Shown piece by piece: positions 57,689-64,000 of a stretch of DNA of 64,000 nucleotides (positions are counted from its first letter, which is position 1; every line of letters starts with the position of its first letter). The notes beneath the pieces were generated by a model. That model did no database searches and was not told where the DNA came from. It saw only the letters and a program-made list of their open reading frames with translations. A program made the translations under genes and the position numbers. This DNA comes from Neurospora crassa OR74A (taxonomy: Eukaryota > Ascomycota > Sordariomycetes > Sordariales > Sordariaceae). The DNA is taken from positions 682,001 to 746,000 of the forward strand of contig NC_026504.1 in the NCBI RefSeq assembly GCF_000182925.2, read 5' to 3'.

Positions 57689-58906
57689 TCACGCGATCAG
57701 CTGCGTCACCAGCCCCTCTACAAGGGCACCGGCCACACCTGCTCCGACTACAATCCAGGTCCACTTGTTGGAGACCTGGCACTTGTCGGGCCAAAAGGCG
57801 TTCTCCTCGCGACGGTACTTGTCAAAGTCGATCTTCTTGTTGACGTTCTCGGTGCTGTAGCGGCGGGCCTGGCTGTGCTCGTTCTCCTTGTCGCCCGACA
57901 CGTAGCGGAGGAAGATGTAGTTAGTCAGCGGGCCGAGGAGGTGGATGGGCTGCAGGGAGTTGCTGGACCAGAGGAGGAGCGGGAAGGAGAGGTGGACTAG
58001 CATGTCGCCGAGGTAGCTGTGGAAGTGTTGTCAGTAAGGTGCCTGTGTTATGAACCAACAGTAAAGGGGGACGGGGACTCACTTTGGATGTCTGACAATG
58101 CTCCAGACTCCCTCTCTGCACATGGCCGAAGGGCTCTCCTGGCCACTCTTCTCCTTCTCCTTGAACGTGTCAAGCTGCCAATCCGCCAAAACCTCCAGCG
58201 CAAAACCCATACTGAACAGTCCCACAGCCACAGCCTCTACCACCGCCGCATACCCGCCCGACAGCGTCGCAAACGGCCCGGGCACATCCGACCCAACCAA
58301 GTGCCGGAAGGGCGCGGTAAACGGCAACGTGATCAAGCTCTGGAACAGCGCCTCAGGGAGATAGGTGGTAAACAGCGCCTTGTTCCACGACCATCCATGC
58401 TGCTTCTTGGTCGCCTCATACCGCGGATCGTCCCCGCCGCGCTTGACGCTCCGGCTTGCGATGCGCCAGAACAGCCGGCTGCCCCAGAGGGTGACGCCCG
58501 CGAGCAGCAGGCGCTGCGGGCGGTCGATGATGGCCCAGGAGCAGTATAGCGGGATGCCGTCGCAGATGACGCGCTTGCCGAGGGCGGACCACCACGCGTT
58601 GAGGACCTGGCCGGCGGGCCAGAGCCAGTCTTTGGTCTCGAGACGGTCGGTGAGGCGGCCGGCGCCGTAGGCGATCAAGCTGAGGCCGGAGTGGAAAGTT
58701 ATGGAGGGGAGAAGGGTGTCGCGGAGGATGCCGACGTCGAAGAGAGAGGAGTGGAAGAGCTTGCTACAAACGCCCCGGGAGGCGGTGGTTTCTGGGCCGG
58801 TGGCGGGTTCGTAGAGGGGGCGGTTGTCGAGGGTAACGGCAGATGGACTGTCGCCTACCCACGAGTGACCGCCCCATGGGTTGGTCGTTTCAGCGAGGTG
58901 CAGCAT
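57689..58906 (-). CDS. DUF1295 / steroid 5-alpha-reductase-like membrane protein
   Basis: Two exons (58906-58083, 58016-57689) give 383 aa. Several hydrophobic segments are visible, for example LLPSITFHSGLSLIAYGAG, LITLPFTAPFRHL and YAAVVEAVAVGLFSMGFAL. The 66-nt intron falls within the signature IVRHPNYLGDML, which splicing rebuilds; HPNYxGD/E is the hallmark of the steroid 5-alpha-reductase C-terminal superfamily, which includes DUF1295 and the ergosterol C-14 and C-24 sterol reductases. PLTNYIFLRYVSGDKENE and FDKYRREENAFWPDK follow the signature. The length is usual for fungal DUF1295 proteins. Location in the endoplasmic reticulum or mitochondrial membrane is likely, but the substrate is unknown. 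Confidence 0.88.
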
Positions 58907-60004
58907 GGCTGAAGAGAATGATCATGACTTGTCGTTGTTGTTGTTGTTGTTGTATGTTTAGATGGAGTGCATGGTTGGTGCCGAGCGGGTGTTGTGCATC
59001 GATATATCTGTACGGGGACGACAGTGATGCATCGATGATGTGATGCTTAGGTTTCTTGCACGGGCCGGGCATCGTCATGTGTTTTGAGCCCTGTAGGCCT
59101 GGAGCTGCAGCGGGACGTGCCCTGTCTCCGCTGCAGCTACCCCTGTAGGTAAGCAAGCTTGACAGGGCTGGATACCCCATCGACCTATGTACCTACCCCA
59201 CCATCGGAATGCGGGGGCCTCGTTGGTCGTCTCCAGATTTCTGACGTCTTCCAATTCTTCCCTTTTCAACTTCAACCCAACACCGAACTTCATCCGCCCG
59301 ATGACTCCTCCCCTGATACATGTTGAATTCCTCCTTGAGAATGCACAGTGGATCGTGCCAGTGGTGGTACTCGTCGAGCCGAGTCTTCCGATGTCCCGAT
59401 CCACATTTGAATACCACCAGATGAGCTCCCCTTGTTTACGGTACCACTTCCGAGAAGCTCCGTCAATTTCGAGGGAGATGAGCGCAAGCGTGCCGAGACC
59501 TTCAGGGACAAATTCCAATGGCAAGTTTGCGTTTCTGGACTACGGACTGTTAGCAGCATAGACCGGTATTCCAGCAAGTGCCTGGATAGAAAGTTCCGTT
59601 ACACATACACACGAGTTATGGCCTGGTGGAATGCCATGAAAGTCTTGTCGCTGTCTCAGAAGAAAAGATGATGGGTCAAGTCGTTCGTCAGCTTGACCCT
59701 AAAAGCAGTAATGAGAGCCAGATTGCGCGCCATGAACAGTCGGCCAAACTTTCCTTGTTCCAGAGTCTGCCATGCTTGGGATTAGAAAGAGTTCGTGCAC
59801 ACAGTCTTTGATGGTGCCTTTGGTCCAGACAAGTGGCTGTCGACCAGAAAAGGTGTTCTCCGTCTCGCCCACTTCGATCATCAGTATCAACCGTACCAGC
59901 AGGTTGATGGATGCAGACACTTGCTCAAGCTTTTCTGCAACTCTGGTCCCCTCTATCGTGTCGTGCGAGCAAGCCCTTAGGCAAAGACAGGCTGCCAAAG
60001 CAAT
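58907..60004. other. No recognised gene
   Basis: A GTT-type microsatellite occurs near 58937-58955. A minus-strand frame of 149 codons (59075-59524) has no recognised motif and may be spurious. Confidence 0.4.
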
Positions 60005-61478
60005 ATGGCATTAGTGTGCATAGGAGCCAAGGTAGGGTTTCCAGTCAGAGTGGGCTTTGCGGTTGGCGGAGCGGACGAGTTGGGGACAGTTCCACAGTTG
60101 CTCGGCGATCGACTCTGGGTCAATATCACGGATACTAGCTTGCCTATTGAGCACGATAACGGCATGGTAGTTGACCTTTTGCGGTGCTGAGTATCTCTAA
60201 GCATGATATTGTTGCATTTTTTTGGAGCTACAACATGGACATTTGTATCGTACACAGGGTCCATGTTTGCGCCAGGGACGGAAGTAGACGAACAAATTAC
60301 CATGGTGCCTATCACTTTGGCTGAATTCGGCCCCATTTTCGTCGTGGCCTTGATGTTCTCCTTTGTAACTGCATTCCGTGGTCTATCACATCATCAATTG
60401 TTCCGTTGGGAGCGGTAGACCAATTAGGCAATTTGCTGGAGAGCCCAGCATGCCCCCGTCCACTTCGGGCTGTGACACCGTAGGGCACTCAGAGACCAAA
60501 ACAGCCAACCCGAGGTATCAGTCGGAACCTTCTACATATTGATGAGTACAACTGCTCGCATATTTCCTCCCCCGGTGGCTTGTGTGACGAAGCTGTCATG
60601 GGCACTTTCGTCGACAATGTCTCCTATGCTGGGAGCAACACCGACAGCAACACCGACAGCGAGTCTGACAGTGAGCATCTCAGCGGCAAAACCGGTGACA
60701 GCACAAATAGCAACGTCGAAGCTGACGACGGCAGTTTCATTGACGATAGCAAAACCAATTTTGGGGACACGTGAGTTCGCTGGCATGTGGCATGACGAGT
60801 TTGGGTCTGGAGGGTTTGAAAACTCTTCTAAGGGCGCAAATGGCCGCAGGTCAGCACTTCTGACAGTGGCGATACCTCAAACTTCAACGACAGTAAACGC
60901 TGTCTATTTCTCTATGGCGACACCCAGTGAACTCAGTATCATGCATCTGAAAGTTTCCTCGATTCCGTGGACGGGCGTGTCCGGGAGCCAGATGAGCAGA
61001 AGAACGCCCGACTACATCGAATGCACCCTCATACCAACACATGGAAAGCCCATGTCTCTGTCTCTCGGTATTGACGCCGGCAACGTGATAGGGTCACTGG
61101 ACCTTGACTATATGCTGACCCCCGTCGAACCATCAGTATCTGTTTCGGGGATGCTTGGGCTTCCGACAATCATGCGAGGGACGCATCTCCAATGCCTCAC
61201 GTCACTCTCATGTACAAAACAGCTCATCCTCTGGGGTTCTTTCAACGGTATCCTACAGGGTTGCTCAACCTTCAGTTGCATAAAGGATACCTGTTCCTTC
61301 CCGGAAGTTTGGCCCCTCTCTTCATGATCGCCTCTCCAGCCGGATGACTAACCATCCTGTGCGTTTTTAATGCCACCACCAAAACCTTCGACGGCCACAT
61401 CGTTGCGGGCAGCACAGCATCGAGGATTGCATCTGTTGTCTCAGCTCAGGAATTCTTCAACGACATGAAGTACGCGTA
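60005..61478 (+). pseudogene. Coding fragments of an unidentified decayed or fragmented gene
   Basis: Coding-like stretches in more than one frame follow one another. They are an ATG at 60005 (ALVCIGAKVGFPVRVGFAVG), a hydrophobic frame near 60203-60418 (FVVALMFSFVTAFRG), an acidic Ser-Asp-rich one at 60580-60772 followed by GTGAGT, one near 61130-61330 (HVTLMYKTAHPLGFFQRYPT and GYLFLPGSLAPLFMIASP), and one at about 61360-61478 ending in SAQEFFNDMKYA-stop. Some breaks may be introns, but in-frame stops between pieces suggest decay. I do not recognise the family. Confidence 0.3.
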
Positions 61479-61652
61479 AATAGAATTGCAGTGGTTCACA
61501 TTTGGTCGGACTTCTCCATCATTGAAGCACTGTTGTCCCTCCTCGGTATCAAACACCCGCCGTGCCTGCCGCCCACTAGGTCCTGGATGCCCGGGACCGT
61601 CCCAAGCTCTACCCGCCCTTATAAGCCCACCCAGCAGGCACAGATTCCAACA

Positions 61653-61737
61653 CACAGGTTGGCCGAGTGGCCGTTAGACAGCGCACAGCTCTCTCAACCC
61701 ACTCACAAGGCCATGGGTTCGAGTCCCATGGTGGCGG
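61653..61737 (+). pseudogene. tRNA-derived sequence (pseudo-tRNA or SINE head)
   Basis: A perfect A box TGGCCGAGTGG (61660-61670) and B box GGTTCGAGTCC (61716-61726) lie 46 bp apart, with a perfect T-arm stem ATGGG/CCCAT around TTCGAGT. The A box and spacing resemble type II (Leu or Ser) tRNAs. However, the two halves of the acceptor stem (CACAGGT and GGTGGCG) do not pair, and I could not fold a good anticodon arm. It is therefore not an intact tRNA gene. A tRNA-derived SINE is possible; the 170 bp downstream end in a T-rich stretch near 61910-61950. Confidence 0.5.
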
Positions 61738-61949
61738 CTGGTTTTAAATTCACTCAATATTGCCCAGGCCCGCATCTTCACTCCGGTGATATATGGTGCA
61801 CGGGGGACTTCGGTCCGCCCACTTTGTCTAGCTGGGCTTACGTAGTGAGCAGTCGTGAGCGATCCTGGGGCGATTAATACCGCATGGTGTTGATCTGGCC
61901 AACCATAATTTTTTAGGGTCCTCTTTTTTCCTTTTTTTTTTTCCCCTTT

Positions 61950-62924
61950 AGTGTAGAATAGTACTTGATGTATTTCTGTGTAGCGACGGGTACCGGAAAA
62001 TAAATGTGCGTTCAACCGGTCATAACTGCTTCCCTCGGAGCTTTTGAGGCTATTGGGACATTCTGCCCTCTGCCATTGCCCAACTCACAGCTGTGTCTTT
62101 ACCTCCTGGTTTCGTTCCCACTTGGTTATCATTTTAGGAAGCGCATTTTTTACCCTAGAGGGGTGGCGCAGCAGGCTATCTCGTCCCTGTTGGTTGAGAC
62201 GAGAGAATTTCGTTTTCTCCTTTGATCACAGAAAGACCGCGGTTCACCCACGCCCATGTGAACTCTTGCAATATTCAGGGTGTTGGTGTGTCACGATGAG
62301 ATAGGGTTTTTAAGGTGCTCTGGTTTTCCTGGATGTTCTCTTCCTTTCAGCTGCCCCAATCGTAGCGGCATCTCAAATAGTTCGGAGACCCTACAGTTCG
62401 CGGGCATAAAACGTACCGGCGTAAGGATACCTCAGCATGACAAGCAGACCATCGGTCTACCGTCATCAAGAAGGTCGCTTTCTACTCCTTCATCGTAAAT
62501 CATTGGTTTCTCTTCGATGGCCACTGCCTCCAGTTTTCTTTTAGGCCAGAAGAAGTTGGTCAGTCTTGAAAACGTAACACTTCAATGTCCACTGAATGCA
62601 GTGAGATTACCTATCAACTTTAGAGGTAGAGAGCGACATCCTTATAGCCATTGGGTACATTTACCATTTTAGTATCTGCCATCACGACCAGACAAACCCC
62701 ATAAACCTCCAGGCAGCCATGCCCATACTGCCCATACTGGCATCCTAACGGTCCAAACTCACACCGTACTAACCCAACAGGAGGGAGGGGAGAATGGCGA
62801 GGTATATTAAGACTAATGCAAAGGTTCATAAGATGGAGACTAGAAAGGGAGTAGGCTGAGAAGAAGGAGGGACATTGCTCTTGCCCTCGTTGTGATATTG
62901 ACCGTCTGATAGGGTTGGGCGCCA

Positions 62925-62971
<47 letters not shown>

Positions 62972-63513
62972 GGGGGATACCTCTAGTGATCTTTCTGTAG
63001 AGAATTTGCTATCATCCATATCCCATTTCTGGACGTTGTCGTGTGGCAATGGTCATTGCTTCCAGGAGATTATTGATAGATGGGAACAGTGATGATCTCT
63101 CTTCGCTCCTTGTATGACCAACAATCGGCCACTACACTACGTGCATTTCATCTGATACCTTCATCGTAAGACTAGTCACCCAACGATAGTCTTCGTTTGT
63201 CCATGGCCGTGACTGGGGCCGATAGCCCACATCGCAAACAATGAAAATTCACATAAATGCAGGGACAAGGCCACGTCCAACACCAACAATCATTCTTTGT
63301 ATGCGCATCGGCATTTGCCCAGTCACCAACAGGAGCGGCGAGAGATCTCATAATCTCGCCCTGACGGGACGTATCTTTTACGAACCTTATATCTGTAGAA
63401 TACTGTCTATTGATCTTCAAGCCTTGATCAACTCAACCTAAGGACAGGTTATATCAACCAAGACCCGGTCGGCGTCACTTGAACTTCCGAAGGAATGCTG
63501 GAAGGCAGCTATA
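61950..63513. other. No recognised gene
   Basis: No supported coding region. It contains a 43-T homopolymer. The right end should hold the promoter of the gene starting at 63514. Confidence 0.45.
62927..62969. repeat. Homopolymer, 43 T
   Basis: An uninterrupted run of 43 thymines, the longest of four long homopolymers in the window. On the minus strand it would be a poly-A run. Confidence 0.9.
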
Positions 63514-64000
63514 ATGTCTTTTACAGCGGATAAGACTTCATCGGGCCTCACAGCTCGTCAACTTCTCGGACTTGATGACAACGCTGCACGTAACAATTCC
63601 CGAAATGATGACGTCGATCCTTCACTTCCTTCTCACGCCGCCTACGTCCCCAATTCAAACAGACCCGCTTGTTGCGAAGACACTCGCCGTAAATTGGAAC
63701 TCAATGCCTCGATTCACGAGAGTGACCTCGAAAGCAATGGCATACCCCCACCCACACATTGCCCAGTTCCAAACAGCCGATTCACCACAAGGCTACCGCC
63801 CCGAGCCCAATCCCACCCAAGTACTCAGTCAGGTACAACGCATGCTTGAGGAACAAGACCAAGACAAAGACAGGGCGAATCCTCTACAATCCTTCCAAAT
63901 CCAACCAGGACGCCCACCACCACCACCACCACCACCATCATCCTTCGACCGCGAAGCCTGGCTCGCCACCCGCCCAACCATCGCCGACCTCATCGCCCCC
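63514..64000 (+). CDS. 5' part of a proline-rich protein, cut by the right edge
   Basis: ATG at 63514 begins MSFTADKTSSGLTARQLLGL and stays open for 111 codons. From about 63730 a second frame looks more protein-like (QFQTADSPQGYRPEPNPTQ, then QRMLEEQDQDKDRANPLQ, a run of eight Pro, and FDREAWLATRPTIADLIAP) and is open to the edge. The switch probably reflects an intron between about 63690 and 63760, or a frameshift. I do not recognise the family. Confidence 0.45.

Noticed and set aside
1-64000. Possible biosynthetic gene cluster around the LaeA-like genes
   Set aside because: No polyketide synthase, NRPS, terpene cyclase, P450 or transporter was recognised in the window, so a conventional secondary-metabolite cluster is not supported here.
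1-64000. Retroelements, DNA transposons or CRISPR arrays
   Set aside because: I saw no reverse transcriptase, integrase or transposase motifs, no paired long terminal repeats and no regular repeat-spacer array.

Overview
The window looks like filamentous ascomycete nuclear DNA, most likely a Sordariomycete and perhaps Sordariales. The evidence is short introns of about 50-120 bp (a few reach about 260 bp) with GTAAGT-like donors and CTAAC-like branch regions, a HET-domain gene, long low-complexity disordered proteins, and TTAGGG-type interstitial telomere repeats. No other genome was consulted, so the taxon is an inference.

The left third (about 2.4-24.4 kb) is an array of LaeA-like SAM-dependent methyltransferases. 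Six copies lie on the + strand (MT1 2990-4546, MT2 6598-7848, MT3 8743-10255, MT4 12379-13847, MT5 19621-20970, MT6 23046-24392). A seventh, MT7, is on the - strand at 43445-45135. All seven share one exon plan, including a 111-nt exon ending in SAM motif I and a 518-nt catalytic block, with clean intron losses and one apparent gain. Their promoters share short blocks: a proximal CCACAGTGG-like palindrome about 155-215 bp before every ATG, and a distal CGGTTACCGTGCCCG element before at least four copies. Two housekeeping-like genes interrupt the array: a probable mitochondrial protein (16369-16977, -) and a metallo-beta-lactamase-fold hydrolase (17366-18415, -).

The middle (25-45 kb) holds a large disordered 'KGKGKA' protein (25642-27996, -), a HET-domain protein (30207-32030, -), a small NIF3-type domain protein with a likely GC-AG intron (32394-32843, -), a disordered orphan (34493-35494, +), a decayed Hsp70-like gene (37381-38645, +) and an intact-looking Hsp70-like gene that lacks the C-terminal domain (40522-41916, -). 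MT7 follows.

The right part (46-64 kb) has two full-length Hsp70-like genes (46617-48656 and 50703-52791, -), the second KGKGKA protein (54339-56704, +), a DUF1295/steroid-reductase-like membrane protein (57689-58906, -), a region of broken coding fragments (60005-61478), a tRNA-derived sequence near 61660-61740 and a proline-rich gene that runs off the right edge.

The window is therefore dominated by three paralogous families (methyltransferase x7, Hsp70-like x4, KGKGKA protein x2). Large intergenic stretches show no recognisable gene. I recognised no LTR element, DNA transposase or CRISPR array.
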